A stretch of DNA of 64,000 nt from Gavia stellata (lineage: Eukaryota > Chordata > Aves > Gaviiformes > Gaviidae), in NCBI RefSeq assembly GCF_030936135.1, contig NC_082598.1, forward strand, positions 55,272,347-55,336,346, given 5' to 3'. A model generated the notes under the pieces. It saw only the letters and a program-made list of their open reading frames with translations. It was not told where the DNA came from and did no database searches. This document shows positions 1 through 11,811 of the stretch, one piece after another. The translations under genes and the position numbers were made by a program. The stretch's first letter is position 1, and each line of letters starts with the position of its first letter.

Positions 1-115
1 GACCCCACTCTAAGCCAAGTGTCAGCATGGCAGAATGACCAGCTGAGCACAGGGTCACACAGCAGGTTGGCAGAAGGGCCTGATTTCTTAGGCCACACTT
101 CCTTTCAGTGAAAAG
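1..115 (+). repeat. Possible decayed MIR/CORE-SINE-like relic
   Basis: The stretch around 45-105 reads like the conserved central part of ancient amniote tRNA-derived SINEs: a 'gagcacagggtcacacagca' core, then a 'ggcagaagggcctgattt' block. It is heavily diverged and has no clear ends. The assignment is by eye from the remembered consensus. Confidence 0.35.
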
Positions 116-1689
116 AAGCAAGCGACCTTTAGCTCAGACATTAGTAGAAAGTAGTTGGACAAGTTTTTCTTATTCCTTGTTATACTTACAAACAATTTTC
201 TGTAGAAACACTGTGAGATCAGGAAGGAATGAGTAAAGCAAGATAGCATTTTTCATGGCCTCCTTATGGACAGGATTTTAAGACAGAGACCCACGAGATA
301 GTGGAAACCATTACATATTCTATCTTCCATTTACGTCTCACTAGAGCTAGTTTTGTGTCTGAAGAGGCACACCAGACTCTTTGATCTGTACTCGAACACG
401 CAGGCCTGCACCCCTGCGAACTGGTCCATGGAGTGCAGTGGTTCTTTTATACTGGGACAGCTACAGGCTTGTGCTTCAAGCCCAACAAACCTTGTCTTAC
501 TACAGCTTCATTTGCCACTCCAAATTGCTACATGGACTCACATCTGTTTTTCTGCAGTGTAATGTGTACACTTCCTTCTGAACTACAGATAATTAAAAGG
601 AAATTTGGGCTACTGTGTTCTGTGAGATGGTTTACTGAACAGGCAAGCTGGATCTGTTCAGTAACAAGGTTAAAGCAATACACTATCATATTTCTGTATT
701 TTTATCTGTATTCAAATTGACAAGGTCAACATGTTATTCTTACCTATTTGCTTTGCTTATCAGTTTTTACCTAAATTATTTTGAAAACACATACAAACTT
801 TAAGTCATTACCCAGACAAAAAAGCCAAAGTCACTTGAAGCTAACATTTCCAACAATGGGACTAATTTTCATTCTTCCTTAGAAATAGATATCACACACA
901 AACATGCAAGAAGAATCTTGCTGCAGTACAGCTTTTACTAGTTCTTTTGTATAGTTACCAGATGATTCTGTACAAGTATCTTTTGTGGAGAAAAAACATG
1001 GAGAACTTACTAGAAAACAAATGTTGTATAAAATGTTAAACTAGTCCTCCCAGTTCTGCAACAGGGCTCTCTATCCATGGTGTACAGGTGATGGTACTCT
1101 GATTCTGTAAAACAGCTTAAGAGTAGTTTCTGTAGACTGGTGATGGGCGTGTTCTCAATTTCATTTTTAAGGATAAGGCATTGTTTTTCTGCAAGGCCAG
1201 AGAGAATTAAACTGATTTTGACTTTTCACCTACTGCAAGTTGAATATCACATTTGCATACACCCCCTGTGCCTGCAAACAGATTTCAGTTGGTTACTTCA
1301 AATACAATTTTTCACTTCCCTTTGTAGCCCTTCCCATTACAAAATATACTTTAAACTTCATTTCACTTTTGGATTACTCAATCACCTGTAGGTGTCAAGT
1401 CCAAGTTCTTACCAATTCTAGCATCCCTCCTCTTTAAGAGCTGACAGTATCAGCATATAATGCAAATGGAGCAGCACTTGGTACACTGTGACATGATTTT
1501 TAAAGAATGAGATTAGATGGTGTAGCAGTTACTGCTTTAAGGAGGTTCTTCACTATTGTGAATAGTGTAATAGATTCACTGTTGAGAATGTAGCCTTTTG
1601 CAGAAAACGTGAAGTAAACAAGACCTTATTTGGAGAACAAATAATGGCTATAATCAAAATGTTACTAATTGGAAAGAGCTATGGTAAAA

Positions 1690-1835
1690 CAGTTAGAGGC
1701 AATCGTAATGTGGGCTTACTGTTAGTAAGCCTGTATCCAAAGCTCAGAGATTAAATGATTTACACAGCAAGCAGTGGGTTGTTGGCAAAACCAGGATGAC
1801 TGTTAGGACCTCGTATCTAGTCTAGCATCCTGCCT
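1690..1835 (+). repeat. Possible decayed MIR/CORE-SINE-like relic
   Basis: The segment contains 'aaagctcagagattaaatga', then 'tttacacagcaagcagtggg', then an 'aaaccaggatgactg...gacc' block. This is the order of elements in the core and tail of ancient amniote SINEs. It is diverged and lies inside a DAPP1 intron. Confidence 0.4.
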
Positions 1836-2751
1836 ACCCACCCAGCCAGCCTCTTGTGCAGCAAGGGAATTTAATGCGGCAAGTAATTCCCTGCAAGCAC
1901 TAGCAAGTTTAAAGGTTTTAAAAAGGTACCATATATTTACACTTTTCACAGTTGCATGTAAACAGGTGTGATAATGTCTGTAGTCACATCTTCATGAATG
2001 CAGTGAAAGTGTAGGTCACGTGTAGGTCAGCATTTCAGCTGTAGCTATGAAATCTGTGTTGCAACTTGTTCTGTATTACCTAGTTACTCCCTGACTGAAA
2101 AGAAGGTTCAGGCAGGACAGGAGACACCTGCCTTTGAGGGTTGTCTGATGGTCCTGTTCTGTTGCTGTCTTGATTTTTTGCCACTTACCATGCATTGCAG
2201 AAGGGGTTTAATTACGTACTGCTTAGAAGAATTAAAGAGGGTTTTCACTCTTGTTTTCAGAGATGTAAGAACAAATTGACTCCCACTGTACAGGGATGAG
2301 GGAATGGATTTAGGCAAGGTCCAGGTGCCCAAGGTATTGAGGACTCTGAACACCACAACAGAACCAAGGAAGTGAGACAGGGCAAGTGAATCCAGCAGCA
2401 GGTGCCCCTCTGTAGTTTGCATGGGCAGATTTTTGTAGAAAATACCCTTCACAAAATCTAAACTGTTCAGGTGATGCATGTTAGAAATACTTTTCTAGTT
2501 TTATCAGTATGGGAGAGTCATTTATAGCACCTGATTGTTTTCTCACGTGGGTGTGGCCTGAGTCCTGCCCCCTTCCAAGGAAAACCGCTTACAGGGGGTG
2601 TCACAGAGATCTTGAGGAGGTTATTAGCTCTTACACCTTTTTAATTTTAGGAAAAGTTAAAGTTAACCATTCCACAAACAGGCAGCTACTGCCAGTTATT
2701 TTCTAAGACTGTCTTGCCAGATGACTTACTCCTGCTCTTTTTTCTCTCCAG

Positions 2752-2882
2752 GAACCTTAATTGTATTGAAGCATCCCTACCCACGGAAAGTGGAAGAACC
2801 TTCCATTTATGAATCCGTCCGAGTTCACACAGCAATGCAGACGGGAAGGACAGAAAGCGACCTTGTTCCAAATGCTCCCTCA
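2752..2882 (+). CDS. DAPP1: DAPP1 exon: SH2-PH linker with tyrosine phosphosite
   Basis: Acceptor ctctccag, donor gtaagt, 131 nt. It begins two bases into a Gly codon and ends in phase 0 after DLVPNAPS. It carries TLIVLKHPYPRKVEEPSIYE, including the tyrosine matching human Y139. Confidence 0.94.
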
Positions 2883-5800
2883 GTAAGTTGTGTTCTGGTA
2901 CGAGGGGTGCTTCTCCTGGCCCGAGTTTAGTATGATTGCCAGAGTGAGCTATGGAGTAACACCAGTAATTCATCCCTTTATGGGTTTGTAAATACAGGAA
3001 GTCTTTGCTGACCAAGGCAAAACAGTCCCATGACAAATAAAGCCTTTTACAATTGTTGTCACCAAGACCTTCAATGCTGTCCCTGGGAGAACACTGTCTG
3101 CAGCAAACCTAAGTGGTTCTGACCATACAAAGAAAGAATATATGAAAGGTTTTCATTCTCCTGTTATCTTCCTTTTAGAATGCCATCTTAGCAGTAACAT
3201 TATCAGGAATTTAAAAAAAAAAACACCAAAACAAACAGAAAAGAAACACACCACACAAACCACAACACTTCTCACATCTTTCTGACCACACTCATCAGGC
3301 TGTATGCAACAACGCGTATGTCAGGTTGTCAGTAAGCCCTTGTTTTGCCAAACATCTTTTACAGCCAGTGGGAAGTCTCTCTCTCTCCCCCCCTACAGGT
3401 GAGGAGAGGAATACACTGAATAGCAAAATCAAGTAACAGCTACAGGATTTTCCGCATTTTGTGTCTCACTTTGTGACTATGAGGATTAGATGACAGGAAA
3501 CAGATAGTAGTCTTGACAGACATAAACTCATTACTACTTATTATTTTTGCAGTTGTCTTTGTTTGTTAGAATTCTTTTGCCCAGTTAGCAATATACAGCC
3601 TCCTTCCTAACTGGGAGGAAGGAAAGAGCATCTCTGACTTTCTAAGTCAGTTAAAAAGTGACCTTTTGAAAAAAATATTCAAAGATGTGCAAGACAGGCA
3701 GGGACACATTTGGAAAAGGAAACCCCAAACTGAAGTGCAGTACAACCAAGTTAATAAGAGTATCTATATCCTGATAGGTGCATTACTCAAAAGGTTTTTT
3801 TGGCATTTTCACACTTGGATTTTATTATTTTAGAATCACCTTGTCTTAAAGCAGGAAGACAGCTTGCTGTATTCTGACACAGACTTAAACCCAAAATAGA
3901 GCGATACGACAGAAGAGCCTCCACCCTTTCAGCCTTAGTAATTTTGAGCACAGTAAAAAGCTGTGTCATGTTAAAAGCTATGTCTTACTGGTGTGAGAAA
4001 CAAGAGAACATCTTCATATCCATTTGGGCCACCTGCTCTGACATCTGTGACTCACTTGGACAGTAATTAGAGACTTTAAATCCCTAGTAAGTGAGACAGG
4101 TGGTTTGTCTGGAACAGTATTGCTCAGAACGGAGAGGAAAGTATTTTAATTACATACTATATTTTTTGAGAAAAAGAGGAAGAGTTACATTAATACAGGT
4201 TAATGAAGTTGATAAAAGAACCCCTTCTGATATGTCGCACAACCAACCCTTCATGGCTGAGTTCCACTTTAACCTCCAAAGAAGCTTGACTTCCACATAC
4301 AACCCATAAAAAGGCAGTATTTTTTCAAAAGCAAGTAGTAATTAACTTGGCAAGGATTTGGTTTTCAGAGGTCTGCAGTCTCACAACTAGGTCCCCACAC
4401 AGAGTTTCAGAATCTGAGAAGTCATAAGGTCCCAGCATCACTCATAGCGATAGAGAAACAGTTCAAAAAATAATTTTTCAATAAGCACATTGAACGTAAC
4501 AGGTTTTTCCTCTCAAGCATGTGGCTGTTTGAGAGAAGAGAATGCTTAAGTAAAACAGCATTTTCCCCCCAGCTTGCATTTCAGGAGCAATTTCTGTGGA
4601 TAATTCCGCTGTCGGCTAAACCCCAGGTGCTTCTGGTTACAACATGTACCGAGGCTACCATCTAACTTCACTAAATAAACTGTAACTGCAACTATTTTGC
4701 TGCATTTGGTTGAGAATATGCAGGCCAGAGGCTTGCTGAGGGAGGCATGGTCTAAGAGACTGCCTTTAGAGCCAGTGCAGATCTGTGTTTAACCTAGTGG
4801 TGGATCCAGCTGCGCCAGGGGAGCACGGGAGTAAGGACAAGGCCAGCGGCCATGGAAGTTTCCCCAAGAACAGGCTGCTCTTCATCTTCCGCACGTCAGC
4901 AAAGAGGGGGATGTGGGAAATAGAAGCAGAGCTCAGTCTCTAACCCCAATCTCTTTCCTTATTACCTCACAGCTTGGTACAAAAGAAGGATATTTGATAA
5001 AACAAGGCAAAATAGTCAAGGTAAGGAAAACTCTTACTCATTGCTTCCACTCTGCAATCACCCACAGAAGCTAGAGACAATGCGGAGCTGAAATAGCTCC
5101 ACCTGCATTCCCCTGCAGAGAGGAACAATTTGTGTTTTGAGCAACAACAAAACACAACTGTAAACCAGAGCAAGTCAACAGCTTTAAAGGTTTTTCTTTC
5201 CTAAGAAGCCTTACACTAAATTCTCACAAGACAATTACCATCCATTCTTGATCTTTCAGAATTGGAAGACAAGGTGGTTTACACTGCATAGGAATGAACT
5301 GAAGTATTTCAAAGACCAGACAGTAAGTAGCAAACACCAGTTCTAATCTTTAAACCTCTACAGAGGCAGCTGCAGCCTCCTCCTATCTCTGGCTTCTCAC
5401 ATCTGCATCACACCTTCCCAAGCTAAAGCTTCCCATACTGTCAGAGGGGTCAGACCTTGCAAATAAAGTCAGAGTTTTGCCGATGACTTCAACAAGAGAA
5501 AGGCAGTAAGTTTTACAGCTGGAAAACATTTATCGTGCTCTGTCAGTCTTACCCACTAGATAGAGTTGTTGTTTACAGTGCATTTTTGGTTGCTTTGTTC
5601 AGTGGATTTTAAGCTACCAGCACAACACAGCTTTTATGGGTAGCTTTGACACACAACCTAACAGACAGTGGTGCTATTAAAATATTTCTGCAAATACTAG
5701 TAGCGTATTTTGCATTCCTTGATTTCATCCTTTTATTTCAAGTGGTCGCACAGTACACACAGAAAACCATGCATTTAAAAGTGTTTTCCTTCCCAGCACT

Positions 5801-8437
5801 CTGACATAGATTAACCTGCTGCATCTGGGAAAAACGGTGTGTCCTTACAGTTGTCATTCCATTTCTGTCTTAAACTGAGTAAAAATAAGAAACAACTCTA
5901 GAATTTCTCCACCCTTACAATACCTCCAGTTCAGGTTCCTTCATAAACACAGCCAATCTGTTTATCTCTGCACTTCTGCCAAGCCCTAGTTCAAGCATGT
6001 AACAGATTTTAACGCAACAGCAGACGCAACTGCCTTCTCTCACCAAACATTACCATTTATAAACAGTTATGTATTTACGGGGCCTTCCATCAGTTTTCAT
6101 TTCAGTTCAAGCCAACTTGAATTAAGTTTCCAGGATAACATTTCAAAGGGCAGCGCTCCAAATGTTTGAGTAGCATTTATGACTTACCAGGCAAGAAGGT
6201 GTCTTTGTCAGGAATATGGCCTCCTCCCGGGCCACAGCTCCAGTATCTCCTGGCACTCCCCGTTGTTGCTGTGGGGTTGCAGATACCTACAGAAGAGCAA
6301 CTTGCTGCTGGCCCTGGGATAGCATTGGCTAGCACACCCCAGCACAAGTGGCTTTCTTCTAGTGTAGCATATAACTAGCAGCTACTGAGCCAGAGGAAAA
6401 TATAAGGAAAGGTGAGAAAGCAACAGACACCTCTATACACCTGAGGAAGGACTACGGGAACAGCTAAGGGTGGGCAGAAAACAAGCTGTTCTCCTTCAGC
6501 TGCTTCTTCCAAGGTGCTCAACAGCGTGAGGCTGAAACAAATCAAAGAACTCTCACACCTAAGGAGAACGAAACTCTTAAGGGAGATGGGTTGCGATTAT
6601 ACACAGACAGTCTGCACCTAAGCACTCCTGGGCCTGTCCCAAGAAACTTAAATGTACACACACTACTCATCACTTCTGCCACAAGCACTACTTCAGCTTT
6701 GCTTCTGCATTTCTCCCTACCCAGCTTCATCCTTTTAAAGCACTTACGTAAGAATTAATTAAATCCCCAGCAGCTGGCTAGGCCTGATAAGACCTATAAC
6801 CATCCCTTTGTCTCTGTAAATCTTAGCTGGAAGTGATACTGGATTTGCTGCTGTATCAGTTACATTATAGTGCATCAACCAAACCCTCAGCACTCTGCAT
6901 CTAGCTCAAACTTTCCTGCAGTAGAGATCTCCTCTGTTGTTTGTCTAGATCCGAACTGACTGTCCTGTTTTTTTATATTTAGCTCAATTCATATCATGTT
7001 AGCACTGACGTTACATTCGCTAGTTTGGGTTTATGGTGTTACAGCTATTGTACCTCTGCCTGGAAAAACCTAGCGTGCCTGTAAGGGTCTGGATGAACTG
7101 AGCTCACCTTATCTTCTGTTTTGATGTGTTCCTGTTTTAAAACCATTTTATTTTCAAGGCCACAGAACCGATTCGGGCACTTGACTTAACTGAATGCTCA
7201 GCCGTGCAATTTGACTATTCCCAGGAAAGAGTCAATTGTTTCTGGTAAGTTGCTGTACTTTCTCCACCTTTCTGGGAAGGTTGGAATAGCCAGGGAAGTT
7301 TGAAATGTAACCACTGGATGCTTCTGAAAGCTCCCTTGCCAGCTGCGACCCTGCTCTTCCTCTAACTCACAAGTCTGTTTCTGTCTGCCAACCTCTGTCT
7401 GTCCAGCATGGCTTTGCCGAATTACTGCTGGCAAAAGGTTTTCTTGGTGAGGAGGAAGGGTGTAGGCCTGTGTGTAGTGGGCATTTCTTTTCCTAATTCT
7501 GTAAGCATGTATAATCATCACCTAGACCCATGGAATTTAGGTACAGTCCAGCTTCCAGTTCAGACATTACTATGGGTCACACAGTAACCGCTTCTGTGCC
7601 CAAATGTGGGTCTTTTGTCCTTTACAGTCCTGGGGCAGCATCTCCCCGAGCTGTAAAGGACTGTAAATCCTTCTTGGCTAACCTCCCTCCTGGTGACTGA
7701 ACGGGAGCACGGCCTCCCTGCCCTGCTCTGTCTAAACAACTGTTGGTGCAGGCCAGCTGGGTTCAGTTTTAGGAAGAATTACCAGCTGTTCTAGCAATTT
7801 AAGAAACAGTTTTAATTGTTTACTTACAGTTTAGTGTTCCCACTAAGGACATACTACCTGTGTGCGAAAACTGGAATAGAAGCTGACGAGTGGATTAAAA
7901 TATTGCGATGGAAACTGGTAAGATGACGTGCAGTGTTACATGGCAGCACGCCTCAGGCAGCAGTACCCTTGGTACTGCCATCATAAACCCCCCCAATATT
8001 GTAGCACCCAAGTGCTATAGTTCTCAGTATCTGCAAGAAGGGAGTACTTACTCTGGCTTCCAGGCCAACTAGACTGGAATACATAGTTCTCGCATGATAT
8101 ATATTCCTGCAAACCCACTTTCGCATTTTCGGGATGCACTTTTAACACACATACTCATTAGGAAGAAGAAATTACTTCCGTCTTTAAGGATGTCATTGTG
8201 TAGATGGTAAACAATATGGAGCATTAGCACAGACCACATGTGTTGGTTCACGAAGGAAGCAATGAGAAGACAATGTAAAGGCTTGAAGGCATTACTTGCT
8301 TAAAAATATCAGCATTTGGGTTGGTCATACTCAGCCACATCCACATGCGTGCAGACAAACAGTAATGGATTGTCCTTCTGTTCTAGTCACAAATACGGAA
8401 GCAACTGGAGCAGCGTAACACCACCCTCAGCTCCTAG
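2752..8437 (+). CDS. DAPP1: DAPP1 (Bam32) adaptor, 3' part: linker and PH domain
   Basis: DAPP1 is a B-cell adaptor recruited to the plasma membrane by PI(3,4)P2 or PI(3,4,5)P3 downstream of PI3K. Six coding exons are visible: 2752-2882, 4973-5020, 5260-5322, 7159-7244, 7830-7917 and 8387-8437. All have AG/GT borders and compatible phases. The first carries the linker with IYESVRVH, whose tyrosine matches the Src-family site Y139 of the human protein. Exons 2-5 encode the PH domain: GYLIKQGKIVKNWKTRWF holds the basic phosphoinositide-binding pattern, EPIRALDLTECSAVQFDYS follows, and the ADEWIKILRW helix closes it. The N-terminal SH2 exons are off the left edge. The C-terminus reads KLSQIRKQLEQRNTTLSS then TAG, shorter than and different from the human end I remember (about 280 aa ending in a SRSFIFK-like tail). 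Identification is by sequence memory, and it is strong because the match is nearly continuous. Confidence 0.95.
2883..4972 (+). other. DAPP1: DAPP1 intron
   Basis: Intron between a phase-0 donor (gtaagt) and the acceptor cctcacag. I found no exon, RNA gene or clear repeat in it beyond A-rich runs near 3210-3250. Confidence 0.7.
4973..5020 (+). CDS. DAPP1: DAPP1 exon: start of PH domain
   Basis: This 48-nt phase 0/0 exon encodes LGTKEGYLIKQGKIVK, the first beta strand and basic loop of the PH domain. The donor is gtaagg. Confidence 0.94.
5260..5322 (+). CDS. DAPP1: DAPP1 exon: PH domain core
   Basis: This 63-nt phase 0/0 exon encodes NWKTRWFTLHRNELKYFKDQ followed by T. The KxR pattern of the phosphoinositide pocket (KTRWF) is intact. 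The acceptor is ctttcag and the donor gtaagt. Confidence 0.95.
5323..7158 (+). other. DAPP1: DAPP1 intron
   Basis: Intron of about 1.8 kb. No coding exon, RNA gene or clear interspersed repeat was recognised. Confidence 0.7.
7159..7244 (+). CDS. DAPP1: DAPP1 exon: PH domain middle strands
   Basis: 86 nt, beginning in phase 0 with ATEPIRALDLTEC and ending two bases into the Cys codon after SQERVNCF. The acceptor is ttttcaag and the donor gtaagt. Confidence 0.95.
7830..7917 (+). CDS. DAPP1: DAPP1 exon: PH domain C-terminal helix
   Basis: 88 nt. It completes the split Cys codon, then encodes LVFPLRTYYLCAKTGIEADE and WIKILRWKL. The Trp of the C-terminal PH helix is present. The acceptor is cttacag and the donor gtaaga. 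Confidence 0.95.
8387..8437 (+). CDS. DAPP1: DAPP1 last coding exon
   Basis: The acceptor is ttctag. 51 nt encode SQIRKQLEQRNTTLSS and a TAG stop. SQIRKQL matches the human protein, but the rest of the tail diverges and stops earlier than the human form I recall. Confidence 0.88.
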   Translation, partial: SQIRKQLEQRNTTLSS

Positions 8438-9965
8438 CTGCGCCTCCAGTACTTCCGCGCCGTGGGCAGGAATTGCCTCTTTGCCAAGGTGAAGGCATCG
8501 CTTACAAGAGGACAGTTTCACAGGTCTCGTTACTCACAGCGGGCACGCGTGTGCGTGAATACCCGCTCGCAGATGCATGCATCCAGCTCCGCACACAAAG
8601 GATTCATTCAACTGAGTGCTCTCGGGCTGTTGAGTCACATGTGGAGATGGTTGCAAAATCAGTGTCGGTTTGATACGCATGGTGTACGCCTGCAGTGCAC
8701 TTAACTCAAACCCCTGTTAACTAATCACAGAAGGAGTCACTGTTTAAAACTTTAGTGGTTATTCAGAGCACTCTCAGTAATACATTGCAAGCTCCATCAC
8801 AACTAACTGTTAGCAGCATATTCTGTAACCTTGAGCCTGTTATTTAAAACCAGTCCTTTCTGGAAACATGGAATATTTTTTGTATTACCAGTTTAGGCTC
8901 TAAACCAAAAGAAAAATGACAGAGGTAATTGCATCTTTGTAAATAGTATCTATATTACAATGCGGAGAATATTTCAAGGCCCTTTTCAAGGGGATGGATG
9001 AGTAACACTTAGTTCTGGTCACATATGGTTCTGTGTGGTTTACATTTATACCGCAGTGATGGCTACAAGTGAATGTTTGTTTCAGACAGCAATCTACAGG
9101 TAATGGTGAGCAGCATCATGCTCGTTTACAAACTAGGATTATAAGAAACAAACAGGCAGTTGGTTCCAAGCCCATGTATGCCAGAGCTGCCATGGACCCT
9201 AAGGATGGGTAACAGGGCTCTGCAGAAAGCTTTACCTGTGGCAGCCACCAGCATCACCAGTAGCATTACAAGTCGGGCCCCTTACAGTCCCCCTTGAAAA
9301 TGGGCTGGATTTTGTGTTTTTTCCTCACACAGAGAACTCAAAAGGAGGTTTTGTCCAGAACTATGTTTAGAATTAAGCACTGCTTGCTTTATATTAAACA
9401 AAAAGCACCGTGTAGGCGAAAAACACAGATTTAAAAGAATACATCTTCTACATAACCTGACACAAATTTCCATCTATAGTTTGGAAGACTCATACACATT
9501 TGACAGCATTGTGGCTCATTGTGGAGTGCTGTAGTCAATATGTTTTGGAAGCAAAGTTTGACACACTGGAGGGTCCCAAGACAATACACCTCGCGGCTGA
9601 CCCAGCTGCCAGACCTGCCCCCCCTCCTGCAATCCTGCTCCTCCTCGAGGGGTGGGGAAGGGGGGGGGGGGCCCATCTCCCTGCCTAACGGTCAAGTTTC
9701 TGCTGAAACGGTGTACACAGACTTCTCCCACTATGCAAATGCTGTGGCACAGGGCTTAGCATTGCTCGCACAGCAGGTCAGTGTTCAATAGGCACCTTCA
9801 CTGTGAGCAGACTGAAGAAGAGGAGGGGAAAAACATACTGGACGAAGAAAGAAAATCTAGATTTGAACATAGGAATAGCATTTTATTTCAACTTAGAAAT
9901 TCAAAATATTTGTAAATATTTTTATACAGACTGTTTTCTGAATAAAATGTCATTATAAAACTACC
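8438..9965 (+). other. DAPP1: DAPP1 3'UTR
   Basis: From the stop codon to just past AATAAA at 9941-9946. It contains a G12 run at 9660-9671 and a TGTAAATA Pumilio-type element at 9911-9918. The 3' end is inferred from the polyA signal. Confidence 0.65.
9941..9946 (+). terminator. DAPP1: DAPP1 polyadenylation signal AATAAA
   Basis: A canonical hexamer in an AT-rich context, about 1.5 kb after the stop. Cleavage is expected 10-30 bases later. Confidence 0.65.
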
Positions 9966-10954
9966 AAAAGTCTTCTGTATTCCTGTACTGTACTGTTAAA
10001 GCTTTGTCCTCCTTTTCCCCTTAAACTGGCATCTCGCATTTAGTTAAAAAGCTTTGATGAGTTTGCCCAAGATAGAGGTAGCATAAGGGGAAGAGAGAGA
10101 CGATACTCTCCACAGCATCACTGTTCTGTGAAAATGAAGCTTGAAGCGTAACCGCGAAAGCAGCCTTCCCTTTTTCACGTGAACAGGCTGCGTTACAATG
10201 TTAGAAGCAAGTTCAGCACATGGCCTCAGGAACTGAAGCTAGTGTAAGAAAGGGTGCTTGGCTGGCCTAGGAAGCAGTCACAGGCAGACGAGTTGAACAG
10301 AAACTAAGAGCAAGAGCAGGCCTTAGATGGGACACAAACGCTTTTTGCCAGAAATACAGACAGAGACACCTCAGGGCTCAGCTTCCAGCTGCTTCCGTAA
10401 TGACCAGCAACAGAAAGCTCAAGCCAGGAGCTCGGTTTAAATGGAAAAAGGTTGACTGACAACTTTGAATCTCTCAGAGAACTTTTGAGCCAAGAATTCC
10501 TAGTCCTCATTTCCAGCACCACCGTTTCCCCCCATCCTGCCTGATGCTGAAGGCGGGTGAGGTATAAATGAGGGGCCAGTGGCCCCCCCTTTCCCAGCCT
10601 GAGGCAGAGACCTGCCAAGAGCTCTCCCTTAGACCAACGGTGCGGTGCTTGGTTTTAGCGCTGGAAATCTACACTGCAGTCATCGCGAGGGGAACCCAGG
10701 AGGGAAGGAGGCGGGGCAAGGAGCACGGGACTGATCCCCAGCGACAGGAAGCCAGTCAGCACCAACTTCTGCGTCTCTGCACTGGCACAGGACTCGGTAT
10801 CCCTATCACCCAATGGAGACACACACTGGTTAGTTCTCAGCCTGTGAACTCCTCAATTTTGTACATTTACAAACAACTAAGAGACCTGCTCTCTCCACAG
10901 AAAAGCTGATGCGCTGTAGAGTATTACGGTGCAACAGAAGAGTGGACCAGGCTC
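9966..10954. other. Intergenic gap between convergent DAPP1 and LAMTOR3
   Basis: About 1 kb between the predicted 3' ends of two convergent genes. I see no gene in it. The open frames here lack family resemblance. Confidence 0.55.
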
Positions 10955-11737
10955 TGTCATTTAAAAATACTGTATTTTATTTATATTTATTTACTTAGGA
11001 AAAACCTAAGGGTAAATGAGCTGAGAGTGTCACCGGTGATGAACCCACACAAAGACTATGAGACATGAGATCTTCACAACCATATTATCCAAAAAAACCC
11101 ATGAAGAAGTGAGACATTGTTCGGGTGCTTTTATCTGGGCATCAGGAAAACCCCTAAAAGCAACAGCTTTCATAGAAACAGCTTTCTTAGTGGAAGCAGG
11201 ATGCAGCTAGCATCCAGATTAGTAGCATTTCCTTGCCAAAGTACTACCTGTGTAAGAAAGCTGGGATATTTATTGATTGTACTGACACACCACTGCTAGT
11301 AAACTTGCTCTCAGAATACTCTTTCAACCACATCTTTGATGACACCATACAACCGATCCGCTTTCCAACACGTCGTGGTAGCTGGCCTGAGGATAAACCC
11401 CAGTGCCCAGTCCCCTGTAAAGCGAGAGATCTGTGGGTTGCTTGTTTGAGCCAACAGCATCGTGCCGATCTGACTCAGCTGGCTGAGCTAAACTCCATGG
11501 GAGCTATTTTGGTGGTCTCTCCAGTACTGCACAATACAAGAAGCATGGCCTAAAGTAACATCCATCTACAACACACTAGTAGATCATTTCAGATTCAGTA
11601 CTATGTACAATTTACTCTTACTTAGTATACTAAGGAGCTGTGGTATTTCTTCTGAGGCGTGTTATTTGACTGAGGATTATTGAATCTTTCGTCCACTGGG
11701 CTGCAGAGGGATGCTGCACTCCGGCTATACCATTGGG
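10955..11737 (-). other. LAMTOR3: LAMTOR3 3'UTR
   Basis: From the TAA stop at 11738 to the AT-rich double polyA signal near 10976-10991. The end point is inferred. Confidence 0.6.
10976..10991 (-). terminator. LAMTOR3: LAMTOR3 polyA signals (two AATAAA, minus strand)
   Basis: Two overlapping-context hexamers occur on the minus strand, at 10986-10991 and 10976-10981, about 750 bases past the stop. Confidence 0.6.
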
Positions 11738-11811
11738 TTAAGAAACTTCAACAACCTGCCTCAGTTCTTCAAACAGGGGCGTGAGCTCCTTCTCTAAACT
11801 TACAATCAGCC
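11738..11811 (-). CDS. LAMTOR3: LAMTOR3 coding exon 6
   Basis: The minus-strand acceptor is ccttccag. The exon completes a Gly codon, then encodes LIVSLEKELTPLFEELRQVV and EVS before TAA. Confidence 0.96.

Larger units (their letters stand above)
1..2751 (+). other. DAPP1: DAPP1 intron (partial), noncoding
   Basis: No exon was recognised before the acceptor at 2749-2751. The stretch is AT-rich intronic DNA holding two possible ancient SINE relics (about 1-115 and 1690-1835). The preceding DAPP1 exons, which encode the SH2 domain, must lie to the left of the window. Confidence 0.6.
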
